Below, in pieces: positions 11,211 to 24,403 of a stretch of 64,000 nucleotides of DNA; the stretch's first letter is position 1, and each line of letters begins with the position of its first letter. The notes under the pieces are model-generated. The model was not told where the DNA came from. It saw only the letters and a list, made by a program, of their open reading frames with translations, and made no database searches. Origin of the DNA: Sciurus carolinensis (Eukaryota; Chordata; Mammalia; Rodentia; Sciuridae); assembly GCF_902686445.1 (NCBI RefSeq), contig NC_062222.1, positions 42,469,792 through 42,533,791 on the forward strand, read 5' to 3'. A program made the translations under genes and the position numbers.

Positions 11211-13869
11211 TCTTCATTCAATATGGATTTAATCCTGTCATTTACTTTTGTTTGTAGCAAAGGAATATGAAAGATTAGCTTTAGATTGTGTATTCTACTT
11301 ATTGATTTTAACTTATAGTAAACTGTTGGGAAATAAGAACCCTTCATACAAGCACAAAGAAAATCATGATTTCATTTAGAAAATGGGAGGAAGTGAATAA
11401 ACAGAAGTTGCTATAAAACTAACATCACTATCACTTCTGTCTTCTTGCAGATGACATAACTGACAAAAATACATCTCATGGAAACTGGCGTCACCACTTT
11501 CCCCCCAGAGTTATTACAGTTAGTTATGAGGTGATGGCTCACCAGGAAGCCATGTGCTGTTGCTTTCTTTGATTTGTTGCTCTTCTGTGAAATATGTGGA
11601 ATGTGCACCTTAATACAAATATTTGTGCTTGAGCTCACCTTGTGGGTGGGCGATGGGGGAAATCGAGGAGAAAAAGACAGAGATGGGACATTGGGGTTGT
11701 TCTATGAATTTCAAAAGCCAGATGACAACTGGCAGAGAACAAGTTCAGATTTTCAGAGTACCAAGAGTGATGGGTTTAACTTTAACAATACTGATTACTT
11801 TCTCAGAACTGTGGGTTTACTTCGCATGTCAATATCCCTATGTGTTTACTGTCCTCAGGGCCACCCAGCTTTCCCTGAAAGGTGTTAGTCCATTTCTCCA
11901 CCTTTTCCAAATCTTCTTCTGGCCATGGGAAACTGCCCCACACAATGAGTTTCTTTTCTGGTTTTCACCTGTGTTAAGTCACTTCCTTTTTTCTACATGA
12001 TGTTATTTAAGTCATGATGTTTGTTTCCAACATGCTTTTTAATGTGAAGTCAACCCAAGAAATATGCTTTTTAATGTGAAGTCAACCCAAGAAGAGTAAG
12101 TTCTTTTTTTGTTGTTGTTGTTGTTTCTAACAAGTACTTACGATCAGAACACTCCATCATCCCTTCAAACATCTGGATCAGTTATTGAGTATTGGAAAGT
12201 TTTCTGAGTTCACTACTTAAAATGAAAAGTTCATTTGGGGGAAGCAAATGGGATAGAAGATAATCATTTTCTCTTCCCCATCTACCCCCCTTTTGATTTT
12301 TAACTATTCAGTTGTCATTTGGAAAGGATAAGCATTTCCTCAATTTGAAACCAACTCTTTAAAGTGTAGTCATACTGAAAATCTCCAACAGTGCTATATT
12401 TGCCAGCCAGTCAGGTTTCACGTGTGTTCCATCAGTCTTTTCTGTATGATAGTCTGCAGATCGTAGTACATTGTGAGAACTTTCACAAATGTTTATGTGT
12501 GAAAATGATTCTCTATCTAACCAGGTGCATCAACAAAATGCCATTTCCATCTAAAGTGATTCTAATGAGGTTACTTGTTAAAATGGAGATCAGGAATGTA
12601 AATGCAGAGTGTGCCGTGAGTTAGCAAAAATGTCTCATATGTCATGACAAAGTAATGACATAATTATAAGAAACCTTACAGTATTCCTGTTTCCAACTGA
12701 AATTTTATAGCTCTGCTTAGATTAGCTCCTGATATAGATGAGATGGAAAGGATATAAGTATTTTCTTTATAATTCCATCTTGGAGATTTTTCTAAGAGCA
12801 GTTTCTTTGTAGGCCTTAAAAGAATATAAGAAATACATTAGTCCACTAGATATATGATTATATGACTATTCCAGCCTTTAGGAAAAATGAAATTTCATGC
12901 TGCTGTTCCAAGTAATGTTAGTTTTCTGTCAACCTGAATCAATACATGTCTAAGTTCCAGTAGCACATGGTGGTATTAAGAGAGCCCTAAAATGAGTCAT
13001 TGTGTATAACATGTTGGTTGCTCACTACTTTGGGTAGAATGAATTACATGTTTTTTCCATTGGTACAGATTTGTTTCTACTTAATGTTCACCTGCTTCTA
13101 AGGAAGACCTTTCCTGAAAGCCAATTATAAGCAACTTGAAAATGAACATATATATGTAACCATGAATGAAAGACACAATAAAATTACTTTCATTAGTGAC
13201 TGTAACTAAACAAGTATTAGCAATTGCATTGAACTACTTATGAGTAAATACTCAGATCAAGAAACAGAAACGATTCATTTCTCTTTGTGTTGATTTTGAT
13301 CTTTGCTATAGGATTATAGCTTGCTCATAATTTTAACAAGTACTTCATGGCATTTATTGTACATATGAAAGATTAACTTTAGATTGCATGTTCTACTTAT
13401 TGTACATGTTAATTTTTTAGCCCTCATCCTTAATTTATTTCAATTTATTTTTAACCCTATCTCCAAAAATAACTCAGTATTTTAAAAGTATCATGTTTCC
13501 ATGTTCTTGACCCTTTCTGATGTACTTGATTATTTATGCAGAAGTCCAGCAACTTGATAGTTCTTTCTTACAATTTCTCTTCCTTTTCAGTAGCAAAGAA
13601 ATCTCGGATATATCCCCATAATTATTTTACCATGTTTCTTTTAAGGAAATTGTTGGTATTGTTTTATATAACTGTTACTCAACACAACTTTGGAAGGAAT
13701 CTCATGGTGGGTCTAACACTAGGGTTTTTCAGTTTTAAAAGAAAAATAATGTCCTTTAATGCCTCAGTTGGATATTTTAGAGATGACTATCTGAGTTTTT
13801 AGAAGTTTTCAGTTAAAATCCTTTGATATGCTAAATTAGGGGAATACTTTTTGACATTATGGTTTAATT
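11211..13869. other. No recognised gene; unassigned sequence
   Basis: Contains overlapping open frames of 104 and 125 codons on the plus strand (11574-12000) with no domain, low complexity or repeat identity that I recognise. A 32-bp tandem duplication and a short GTT run near 12106-12124 are the only structures that stand out. Confidence 0.4.
12032..12094. repeat. Perfect tandem duplication, 32-bp period
   Basis: The segment beginning atgctttttaatgtgaagtc at 12032 repeats at 12064 with about 30 identical bases. No mutation separates the copies, so the duplication is young or has been homogenised. Confidence 0.9.
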
Positions 13870-14665
13870 AAAGTCCTCAGTCTCATCCTTGACCTTCTCT
13901 GACTTTCATACCTCATATTTAATCTATCATTTTATCAGCTCACCCTTTAAAAACCTACTCAATCAATATTTTACTGCTTCTCTCCATCTCAACTGCTCCA
14001 ACTACACCTCAAGCACAAATCACCATTCTCTGTCACCTGGACTGTAGTATTAGTCTTGTCAGTGGTCTGTCTGCTTTATCCTCATGCAACTGCAGTTTGT
14101 TCTCAAGACACTAGCTAGAATAATCCTAAGAAATGATGCACCCTTTCACTCTCCTGTGCAAACAATCCAATGCTTACCACCTCTTGCATGTAAAAGTCAA
14201 AGTTCCTTGCAAAGGCTGGCAAATCCCTGGCAATGTGCTCACCTGTCCCTACTGCTTTGAACTCAATTTTCGACACTATTTCCTTCCTGGATTCTAGTCC
14301 TCCTTACGGTTACTCCAATAGGACAGTATGCTCTTTCTCAGGATCATAAGCTTCCTTTCTCCCTCTGTCTGAAAAGCTCTACTCCAAATATCTACAGGCT
14401 AACTTCCTTGCTTCCCTGGAGTCTTTCCTGTAAGACCATCTTATCAGTGGGAACTTTCCTGTCCACCCCTATAAAACAACACCCTTCTACCATCACTAAT
14501 CACTAAACACTCCTCTTTATTTTTCTGTGAATCGTGCTTATTACCATCTGACATTTCATTAAGAAATACATATATTTCTTAATACTTTTCTCTGAGTTAT
14601 CCTACCTCTGCTAAAACGTAAACTCCATGAAACAGAGACCGTGTTGTTTCCACACTGTAGGCCAG
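13870..14665 (+). repeat. L2 (LINE-2) 3'-end remnant, plus strand
   Basis: A run of ordered L2 landmarks can be followed for ~800 bp: an amplified cctcaagcacaaatcaccat region, cacctcttgcatgtaaaagtc, agttccttgcaaaggctggc, gaaaagctctactccaaata, tggagtctttcctgtaagac, tctttatttttctgtgaatc, taccatctgacatttcatt and aaacgtaaactccatgaaac. These follow the L2 3' ORF end and 3' UTR. No open frame remains, as expected for a family inactive since early mammals. Confidence 0.7.
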
Positions 14666-14679
14666 AAACTGAATGACAG

Positions 14680-14760
14680 GCTTGTGATGAGGATTAATTG
14701 AAAGGATGTATGAATAGATTGCACAGTGCCCCATACAAGTAAATGCCTTCAGGGCTTTGC
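14680..14760 (+). repeat. Possible short MIR fragment
   Basis: The segment tgatgaggattaattgaaag followed by gattgcacagtgccccatac resembles the 3' half of MIR. It is short and abuts the L2 remnant, so the assignment is weak. Confidence 0.4.
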
Positions 14761-14765
14761 AGCAC

Positions 14766-15455
14766 ATGTTTTGGGTTGAAATAGCCATGTAAAACGGAAA
14801 AGCATTTGAATAATCATTAGTCACAACATAGTTTTTTAAAATAATAACCTAATTTTCACAGAATATCTTAATGAAGTTTGGGTAAATGTGGAAGGAACCA
14901 TCAAATTCTGGATTAAATAGTTCTTACTTTAATTTCTGAAACAGAAAATCTATGTTCACCATTTTTTCTGCTAAAAGCTTTATGTTCCCCATCAGCATCA
15001 CCATTACTATTATTTATTGTTTGCCTGCTGTGTTTTCAGTTTAGCGTTTTAGTATTATTATTCCACCAGCTTGCAGTTTTTCTCTAGAGAAGTAGTAAAA
15101 ATTGGAAGGTTACAGAAAAAGAAGTCATATGCCATCATATGGGTAATGAGCGGCTTTACTCCTAAATATTATAATTTCATTGGTCCAAGGCTGACTCCAA
15201 AATATTTCCGGGCAGCTATTTTACCCACCAGTTTGCCATTCCTCATGTTATAATACTAAAATAATTTTCTTTATTCACTTAACAATTTCCAGTGGTAGGA
15301 ATGAGATGGAACATTTGATTATTGATCAACTTAATGAGAATGATGCTAGCAACATTTTTTCCTCTGGCTTAGCTATGGATCAGTTTATTAAAGAATTAAT
15401 AACCCTTTTTTAAATGGTCTTTTGAGATTAGTCTAGGCTGGAGAAAAATATTTTT
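14766..15455. other. No recognised feature
   Basis: No supported gene or repeat. Confidence 0.4.
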
Positions 15456-15459
15456 ACTG

Positions 15460-15650
15460 AACCTTCCCTACCTTCCTAAATAGTTGAGGACCAACTCCTA
15501 GCAACCAAGGAAGTTGAGGAAGGAAGATGGCAAGTTTGAGTCCAGTTTCAGCAACTGAGGGAGACCCAGTCTCAAAATAAAAAAATAAAAAGTGCATATC
15601 TAGTGCATATCTCAGTGGTAGAACACCCTTGAGTTCAATCCTTAGGAACA
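15460..15650 (+). mobile_element. Degenerate B1-ID type SINE, plus strand
   Basis: Recognisable parts are gaagttgaggaaggaagatgg, gcaagtttgagtccagtttc, gggagacccagtctcaaaat, an A-rich linker, a tRNA-like atatctcagtggtagaaca A box and a gagttcaatccttaggaac B box. An 11-base duplication (gtgcatatcta / gtgcatatctc) sits at the linker-ID junction. It is more mutated than the SINE at 38581. Confidence 0.7.
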
Positions 15651-15702
15651 CACATGCACATGCACATACACATATATACACATGCACACACACATATGCA
15701 CA
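15651..15702. repeat. CA/TA-rich microsatellite tail of the SINE
   Basis: Imperfect cacatgcacatacacatata repeats follow directly after the ID B box and probably grew out of the SINE tail. Confidence 0.8.
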
Positions 15703-16034
15703 AAGGTTGAGAGCCACCAGACAGTATATTTCTGGAAGTCAGGAGATTTAGTTCAGATGAGCAAGTGATTTGAGATAAATTTTGAATTAGGATTTGACCC
15801 TCAGATCAGTTTTCTTACTTTTCATATTCTGTAGGTAAGAATGACTGGTTTTCCATAATAATGCTATTCTGAGACCTGATTAGAATTTAGAGTAAGAGTA
15901 TAAGTGGTTAATTACCAAGTCAGACTTAGTTGTGGCAACCACTTATGCACTTTATATATAGCAACTAATTTAACCAAGGAACATCAATGTTGATATACAA
16001 ATGTAAAATGGACTTAGTTTTTTATTATTTTATT
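15703..16034. other. No recognised feature
   Basis: No supported gene or repeat. Confidence 0.4.
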
Positions 16035-16616
16035 TAGTTGTTTTTAAACTTTTTATTTGTTCTTCTTAGTTATACAGGACTGTAAAATGTATTTTGACAT
16101 ACATACGTGGGGTATAACTTCCCATTCTTGTGATTGTGCATGATGTGGAATTAACACTGGTTGTGTATTCATATATAAATATAGGAAAGTTATGTCCCAT
16201 TCATTCTACTGTCTTTCCCATCCCCATTGCCCCTCCCTTTCCCTCAAACTCTCTGTCCAATCCAGTGAAACTTCACCCCCTCCCACCTATTGTGAGTTAG
16301 CATCCACACATCAGAGAGAACCTTTGTCCTTTGGTTTTTTGAATGAGTTTATTTCACTTAGCATGATAGTTTCCAGTTCCATCCATTTACTGGCAAATGC
16401 CATAATTTCATTCTTCTTTATGGTTGAGTAATATTCCATTGTGTATATATATACCATATTTTCTTTATCTATTCATCAGTTAAAAGGCACCTAGGATGGT
16501 TCTATAGCCTAGCTATTGCATATTGAGCTGCTATATTGTGGCCATGTCACTATAGTATGCTGACTTTAAGTCCTTTGGGTATATACCGAGGAGTGGAATA
16601 GCAGGTCAAATGGTTA
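16035..16616 (-). mobile_element. L1 3' end (ORF2 tail plus 3' UTR), minus strand
   Basis: Read on the plus strand, the terminus (ttatttagttgtttttaaac onward) leads into a C-rich 3' UTR (cattgcccctccctttccct). ORF2 tail landmarks follow: ttatttcacttagcatgata, gttccatccatttactggca, ggttgagtaatattccattg, tatctattcatcagtta and gtcctttgggtatataccga. It ends abruptly at caaatggttat. It is a different, older subfamily than the 46-56 kb elements: the end sequence differs and several bases are missing. Confidence 0.85.
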
Positions 16617-16999
16617 TTTTTTACTTTTGCAATGACCAAACTAACCAAGCTGTGTTGGGCAGTCCTTCCACAGTTGACAGTTTAATGACTAAACATCCAT
16701 CCATCTTGAAGTCCTATTCCATGACTAAAACCCAATCCACATGCACAATTATTTTCAGATACTTCCTAATATTAAAACAATCACTCTCACATTCCTACCC
16801 ACCTCACTCCTAGCATGTTGAACTCTAGTGACTTGGAAGTTTGGAAGTGTGGGTGTGGTATTGGTGAGGAAGGTGTGTGAATGTTCTGGTTTTCAGTCTC
16901 TACCCTATGCATTCTCTAGTATGTATCTTTCCAGAAAACAGATTTGGGTGAAGGGATAGGTTGTAGTTTCCTTGAATGATTGTCCGTGGCAAAACTGGT
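16617..16999. other. Unassigned sequence ahead of an A tract
   Basis: No recognised repeat. It ends at the A24 run, so it could be the 3' part of a plus-strand retro-insertion, but I see no target-site duplication. Confidence 0.3.
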
Positions 17000-17023
17000 A
17001 AAAAAAAAAAAAAAAAAAAAAAA
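17000..17023. repeat. Poly(A) tract, 24 A
   Basis: An uninterrupted A run. Confidence 0.95.
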
Positions 17024-20000
17024 TCCAACTTTTTCATTACCTACAGGCTTGACGTTGACATGTGGGGCCCTGCAGGTGAAGGACTCACTTCCAGGCAGCT
17101 CACCTGGGCACTTGTGTTCCCTTGTGAATTGAATTCACGTACTTCAGCCCATCTGCCAGCCTCAATTGTACATTGTTCTGAAAAATGCATGTCTGTGACC
17201 CACACTCCTATGGTCACCTGTAAAACTATAGCCTCTGTGTTATTCTTGGGGAGTCTCAGAGGAGATCCTGTGGGACTACACCTTGAGAGGGCACTCTTTC
17301 TCTTCTTCCTCTCTCAGCCTGGAAACCCCAGAAAAATCAATATGGCTCATATTCTCTACCCCTATTTGGAACTACAGAGGTAGAAATCTAATGTTTGAAT
17401 AAACATTCAACCTGAAAACATAATATAAGGTCTCTTAGTGTACAGTATCCCAGACTTATAAGGAATTCTCTTTAGATTCCTATACTTGTTTTCAGAAGGA
17501 AAATATTCTACCTATCCAGGAGAGACCAGGCAGTACATTATTTTGTACATAATATTCATCTTTTATTTATGAAGGGGTGATGCTAGTTATAGATCAAGAA
17601 AAAAGTGGCCTTAACAGTCAGAGATTCTCTAATTTAGAACATAAATTTCTTAGCTGTGAGTCTTACTCATTAATTTTGATACATATTCTGTTACTTAGAT
17701 GAATTTTCACAAGTTTAGTATTCTCAAGTCAGAATCATTTAAACAAAATAATATGCATGATTTTGTAGTTAAATTAGGCTTAGATATCAGTTTTTATGTC
17801 TATTAATCTCAGAAAAGCTTATTAATTATTCTGAGCTTCAATATTCACAATTATAAGAAATAAATAAATTCTTCAGAGATCATCAAAAGAATTGGATAAT
17901 GGATATCTTTATATAAATAACTTCATGTATGACAAATAAGAGACATTTAGTAAAACTATTTTTTTCCATTTAAAGGCTAAGAAACCAGTATCTCCAGAGA
18001 TTGTCAAATTTTTAAGATTATTAACAGTAAAAAGAGTATTTGAACTCAGACACATCTGAAGGCAAGACCTGTGAATTTTCCACTGTCATATTCTATCACT
18101 ACTCTGCTACTTCATAAAAAAGTATCAGTTAACTTATTTTCCTTTAGTGTACAATAGTATTTTCTAATTTAAAGTATGATGTTTGTGTTTATTTCGGGAT
18201 AGATCTAGGTTATTGTTCACATATATAGTACTATAACCCAAATTAAAAACAATGAGAATAACATGGCAAAAGACAAAAAAGAATCAATGTAAAATGGAAT
18301 CAGCAGTAAGGCAAACCCACAATATCAGTGGTATGAAGTGAAGGCCTACCTACTCAATTACTGTGGGTCACTGAGAAAACCCCCAGACTAAATCACAATC
18401 AGTTACCAAAAGATAAACACTATTACTTAGGTTGTGCATAGTACTATATTGCTCCTGAGATCAGAAAATACCTCCCTCAAAGGCATTAGAAAGAGGATGT
18501 TGAATGAATATTAACTATTTACTCACCACATCCTTATAGGAATTAACATAATTTCTCAATACCCTCGAAGGACTTGCTCCAGAAGGAGATCTAGGGGAAT
18601 CCAAACATGTCAGTGTGTGTAGGTCGGATAGATTCACAGTATATTTTAATGTGCATCAGTAGAAAGAGTGCTTACCTGGAATCTATGGAGCAATCTTATG
18701 CTTCATGGGAGGTCTACAAAATCCCTGAAATTGTATGCAATATGTTGTATGTGAATGCCTTCGGCACTCAAACAAACTCTTTTCATTAGAAAACTAAAAG
18801 TCAAACAAAATAAGACAAACAAAAACAAAAACCAGCAAAAACTCTTCAAAAACTTTTGCTCCACAGTATTGAATGCGTATTCTATGAGGAAGTCCCCTGA
18901 AAACTCTCCTTTTTCTTACCATTTTACAGATATTATGTAGCAGTGACAAAGATTAAAGACTCTGGAAAATACTTAGAGAACCACTCTTAATATTATGGAT
19001 TAAAAGCAGACCTTTATAATTAAATTAACATAGGACATGGATTAGTATCCTTGAGGAAGCCTATGTGACTCCTGGAAGGCCATTTAGACTTCAGCCTGAA
19101 GCAAATGAAATTAGATGCATATTCCAGAATTTGTAGAAATTTTTATGATGACAGGAATTGGCATCATCTCTAAAACCTAGATTTATGCACATTAATTAGG
19201 TCATTATCTGTCATTACAAATTTGAGGGCACAGATCCAAGGTTCAGGGTCAAAAGCTTAGCCAAAAGTAGTTTGCATCACAAATCCGACTGCACAGAAAA
19301 TAAGAGTAAAAAGCTTTAATAAATATTGATCATTATTTCCGTGTTAGATTTCTAATAAGAATCTACTGGAAGTTTTAATATTTTTATCTCATAAAAGTTA
19401 CTATTGTATATGCCTTAAAATCTGATAGCATTTTAAACAGCAAATCTTTAAAATGTGTTTTTATGTTCAAATATGTAATTATTATAGATTATTATTCTGC
19501 TTGATTTACATCAGTTAAATCCAAACTCATTTCCAGATACAAATTTATTTATTATAGGAGTCAAATTTCATTTCTCATTTATCATACAGATGTTTCAATG
19601 TAGTACTGGTATTTGCTACAAAAACCTTCAATGAGGCATTTTTATGTAATTCTTAATCTTATAATAATATCCGTTTCTAGATGAACTAAGATAATTGAAG
19701 ATTTTTTTCAAGCTAATATATTCAGAAGTAAATTATGCTCCTGAAAATACCATTGTACCGAAACTCCTTTTAAATTCAGGGTGCCTCACCTGATCGTTTT
19801 TGTTTCTTTTTTCTTTTATCAGCTGTAAGGTCTGCATTACACTCACTTTGGTGTTTGAAAGCAATCAGATATACTCATCATCTTGAAGGAAAATACATTG
19901 AAAGCTATGTCCTGTTATTAAATTTTGAAAAGAATCATAGAACCCATCAATAACTCAATACTAATATCAAAATCACTATGTTGGCTAAATCATAGGCCAC

Positions 20001-20875
20001 TATAGGGAATGGTGGAATATTTCTGATATGTCGTTGCATTGTGTGACATATGACATTGATGAAACCACCTTTAATAGTTGCTTGAGGTAATTTTGGTTAC
20101 CAGAGCAACTCCCTAAAATTCATTCTGACAATTATCACTTGTTCATCTTTATTTCCCAGAAGCCTTATTGTCAAAAATATGAAATTATGTAAATTTTAAA
20201 AGTGTGACCTGTTATCAGTTAATCCTACTCTTTTATATTACAGATGAGAAAATTAAAAACAAACATGAATACTGAATTGTCATCAGCTGGTATTGGTACT
20301 CCAGGTAATCATGAGTCATATGACTTTTAGAATTTTGCTTCATCTCTTTTAAGTTTCTGTTTCCAAATTCAGAATAAAAATACTTTTCTAGCCAAACTTG
20401 AGAAGTGTTATAAGAATTACATAAGGTTTGTGTGGAAGTGCTTTATAAATGATTGATTATTTGTTTGTAAATTATAGAACACCAGGTGTCTTTGCATAGT
20501 ATGCAGTTTGCATACACACACACCTTTTGGCACCTGCTCTGACATATCCTGGGATCTTGGGAAGACAAAACTGGTCCATCATGTTTCGTCTGGTCACTCC
20601 AGAAATGATGGTCACCACTCCAGAATAACTTAGGAGGAAAACCTCCAACAAGGTAAGAAAGAAGTGGAGAATTCGTACTTTAGGATATAGCCAAAGGGGG
20701 ATGAAGAATTGTCCTTCTGTCTCTTCAGCATCCAGAAAGTCAGTAAGATATTTTCCCCATTATTCCTTTTCAGCAATATACTAGTTTAGGTTCCACTGAG
20801 AGATAACATTATGTTAACTGAAATTAATTCTGAAGGTCAAGGGTCATGTTTTCTCAAATATTGGAAGTTAAGATA
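17024..20875. other. Unassigned sequence, no gene recognised
   Basis: The block 17040-17380 is more G+C-rich than its flanks and could be an old LTR, but I cannot assign it. The 135-codon frame at 16976-17383 begins with a run of lysines from the A tract and has no domain. The rest (17390-20875) is AT-rich with no supported gene or repeat. Confidence 0.4.
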
Positions 20876-21055
20876 AAAAAAAGGGCAGGTTGGGGGGTGG
20901 TATCTCATGAAAACAGAGGGGATACCAGAAGAGTAGAGGAAGGGGACAAGTAGGAAGGAGAAAGGGACAGAAAGGAGAGGCATTGGCCAATGAAATTGAC
21001 CAACTTATGCTGTGTGCATGTATGAATATATAACAATGAAAAAAATCATAGGTAT
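20876..21055 (+). mobile_element. L1 3'-UTR terminus, plus strand
   Basis: A purine-rich segment (agtagaggaaggggacaagt and following) typical of L1 3' UTRs runs into gtgtgcatgtatgaatatat and aacaatgaaaaaaatcat. This resembles the sense-strand end of a rodent L1. Only the last ~180 bases remain. Confidence 0.5.
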
Positions 21056-21198
21056 GGCCAAATTTTATTTATAATTGTTACAAATACATGGATGTTCCTT
21101 TTGTGTTCATCACAACCACAAAATTATCTCTTACATCCAGCATTAGATTTTCTCATTCAATACCTGAATAAAAAAGCATGTCTATTTCTTTTCCAATT

Positions 21199-21200
<2 letters not shown>

Positions 21201-21231
<31 letters not shown>
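21201..21231. repeat. (GA)n microsatellite
   Basis: Nearly pure AG repeat, agaaagagagag onward. Confidence 0.9.
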
Positions 21232-23125
21232 AGTGCCACACAGTGTTTGGAAGGTGAAAGAGGATCCCAGACATTCTTCTCTGACTGTGTAAGCAAATGG
21301 TAGACATGTTTTTCAGTGGCCTCGGGTATCCTAAGAATCACCTGCTCAAGTGCTTCAGGCAACTGAGACACCTGCAGTGTTGTTCAAGGACTCCTATCAG
21401 TTCCTTTGCCATTGTCTGCAACTGCCAGATTTCCTGGAAGTTAGTTTTCCTTTCCTTTTAATGGTTTAGTATTTATGTGATTTTTGTGTGTGTATTAAAT
21501 CTCTATTTTCTTTGCAAAACTCAGACTGACACAGTATCTCATTTTCTTAGATATTTATGAAAATTTATTTGCTGTTTACCTAACTGCTGTATAACATACT
21601 AAAAAGAGTAGCTTTAAAAAGATAAAAGAAGTCCAACAAGATATCAATTTCAGGAAATATTCAGAATATCTCCAAACATTTGGAAACTATGTAACTCACT
21701 TCTAAGTAATTGTTGGGTCAAAGGAAAAATTAGAATAGAAGTTAGAAAGAATATTTATCTAAGTGAAAATGAAAACACATTTAAAAATTTTGGGCATGCA
21801 GATAGTGCACTACTCCTGAAAGAGAAATTTGTAGAACTAAATGCCTGTATTAGAAAAGGAAGAAGATTTTAAATCAATAACTTCAACTTAAAAAAAGAGC
21901 AAATTAAATCCAAAGTTTGCTGGAGAGTAAAAAACAAAGAGGAGAAATCAATATAATAAAACACATAAAAACAATAGAGAAAATCAATGGAACAGAAAGC
22001 TGGTTCTTTGAGAAGATCAACAAAGTTGATAACTGTCTAGACAGACTAGTCAGAAAAAAGGAAAGACACAATTGCTGGTGTTGGAATGTCAGAAGTGGTC
22101 CAACTAAGATGTTTAAATCACAATAAACATTCTGAACAACTTAATGACAATAAATTTGATAATTTAGGCAAAATCCATAGATAGATACACATTTCCAAAA
22201 CTCATTAGGAAGAAATAGTGAAACTAAATGTCCCCACATAAATTAAAACTGTTGGATTTGTAAAGACCTTCCCACAAAGGAAACTCAATTTCTATATGGT
22301 TTTATTGATGAGTTCTATTAACTATTTAAAGAAGAAATAACATCAACTTTATAGTTGATTTCATGAGCTAAGCATTTCTCTGATCTTAAACCAAAACACT
22401 GCAAGTAAAGAAAACCATGGACCCACAAACCTCACAAAAATAGATGCTAAAGTTTTTAACATTTTAGCAAATCTATTACAGTGGTTTGTAACAAGGATAA
22501 CACATGATTACCAAGTGGGGTTTATCACAGTAATACAGTTTACTATTCAAAACTCAATCACTGTAATTCACCATATTCACAGACCTCAATCTCCAACCTC
22601 CATAGAATCGCCTCATTAGATTCAGAAAAACCTCTTGATAACATCATCAGCAAACACAAGAAGAAAAAAAAAATTTTTCTCAGCCTTGAGAGGAGAGTCT
22701 GAAACCCAAAACAAGACAAAAACATCCACTCGTTTCTAATCAACATTATGTTAGAGATTTTATTCAGTACAATGGGTGATATACAAAAGTATCCAGATTA
22801 GAAATGATCAAGTAAAACTATATTTAAGAATATCCTATTTATGTAGAAAACACTAATAAATGTGTAAAAATAAATCTTGAGAATAACAAGGTTGTATCTC
22901 AAGAATAAGGCAAAAATATTCACTCATTTCTATTCAACATTATGATGGTTAATACATAAAAATCAGTTATTACTTTATATACTACTAGTAAGATACTCTG
23001 AAATTAAAATGTAAAGTATCATTTAAAGTAGCATCAAATTATGAAATTCTTCATGGCAAATTTGTCCAAAAATATGCAAATCCTTTAAACTGAAAACCAA
23101 GAAATCTTCCTGAGACAGAGTTGTC

Positions 23126-23705
23126 TTAGTTGAGATTTTTGTAACAGAATGTCAAAGACTAAGGAGTTTAAATAACCAAAATTTATTTCTCACAGCTCTG
23201 GAGGCTGGGAAATGCAAGATCAAGATGCCTGTCAATTCTGTTCCCTGATGTTCTAGCTCATGTTATGGTTTGCAGACAGTACCTACTTAATGAGTTTTCC
23301 CATGGTGGAGAGAAAGAGGGCATTGTTCTCTTATTCAGCTTGTAAGGGCACTGATTCCATCATAGTTGTTATGGTTTGGATGTGAGGTGCCCTCTAGAAG
23401 CTCTTGTGTTAATCCAAGAATGTTGGGGGATGAAATGATTGGGTCATGAAAATTGTAACCTAATCAGTCCATCTTAGTTTGTCAGTCAGTCTGCCTTTGT
23501 ACTCGTCAGGCATTTTGATCATAGTGATGCAAATCTGAATAACACAATAGGGATCCCAATTGTGGATGAGTTTTAGAAGAACTCACCTAAACCATAATTA
23601 CCTTCCAAGGGCCCTGCTTTCATGTATCACCCCACTGGGGATTAGGACCTCCATAAGTGGATTTTGGGTAGACACAAACATTCAATCCATAGCAAGATTA
23701 AAACA
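23126..23705 (-). mobile_element. MaLR (MLT1/MST-type) LTR, reverse orientation, inside the ancient L1
   Basis: The plus strand starts ttgtcttagttgagatttttg, includes aaaatttatttctcacagct and ctggaggctgggaaatgcaa, and ends with ggggattaggacctccataa and gacacaaacattcaatccat. These are the reverse complement of a MaLR LTR read from its 3' to its 5' end. The LTR is itself interrupted at about 23366-23573. Confidence 0.7.
23366..23573 (+). mobile_element. Second MaLR-like LTR fragment, plus strand, nested in the first
   Basis: ttgttatggtttggatgtga starts the block and gatgaaatgattgggtcatg follows, in the sense orientation of a rodent MaLR LTR 5' part. It sits where the enclosing reverse LTR should be continuous, so it entered later. 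Only ~200 bases are present. Confidence 0.55.
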
Positions 23706-24134
23706 ACAAAAAGCTCTAAGTAAAAGGAGAGATATACCATGTTCAGGCTTAGAAAACTCATTATTATGATATCAATTTTCCCCTTTAAATCTATAGGTTG
23801 AATGTCAACTTCACCAACCCTCTGAAAAGGCTGAACAGCTTTTATTTTTATAGAAATCAATAGATTATAAAATTTATGTAGAATACATTTTATATATAAA
23901 GTCCATAATGACTTTGAAAGAGAAACTTTAGCGGCAAAACCCTAATTTCAAGATTTATCTTAAGGTAATTAAATAGGGTGTTATTGAAATAAGGTGAAAA
24001 AAACTGATAAATGGATCCAGAAATAGACCCACACATGTATGGCTAATTGAGTTTTGACAATGATGATAAAGTGATTCAATGGGGGAAAGAATAACCTTTT
24101 CCGGGAATAATACTAAGATAATTGTTAGCTATAC

Positions 24135-24361
24135 TTTAAAAAGAGAAATATTTATTTATTTATTTATTCATGATTGGTGCATTACAATTCTACATCATAG
24201 TGGGATTCATCATGCCATTCTCATATATGCACAAAGTATAATTCCATCAATCTCATTCTTCAGTATCTTCACTTTTCCTTCCTTCCTCCCTTCCTTGATC
24301 TGCTTGCTTGACTCTACTGAGCACCCTTCTATTATTTTTGTTATTTGAATTAATGTTATAA

Positions 24362-24364
<3 letters not shown>
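24135..24364 (-). mobile_element. Sciurid-type L1 3'-UTR end, minus strand, inside the ancient L1
   Basis: A tttatttatttatttattca run (reverse of an A-rich tail) is followed by tggtgcattacaattctaca, cataccattctcatatatgc-like text and a C+T-rich tract (cttttccttccttcctccct). This is the minus-strand L1 terminus of a squirrel subfamily as I remember it. It separates two parts of an older plus-strand L1. Confidence 0.65.

Positions 24365-24401
<37 letters not shown>
24365..24401. repeat. (CA)18 microsatellite
   Basis: Uninterrupted CA repeat at the border between the inserted L1 end and the resumed older L1. Confidence 0.95.

Positions 24402-24403
<2 letters not shown>

Noticed and set aside
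11574..12000. Two overlapping plus-strand frames of 104 and 125 codons
   Set aside because: Overlapping frames of similar length without domains are expected by chance; no splice-site support.
16976..17383. 135-codon frame starting with a lysine run
   Set aside because: The run comes from the A24 tract. The rest has no recognisable domain or conserved motif.
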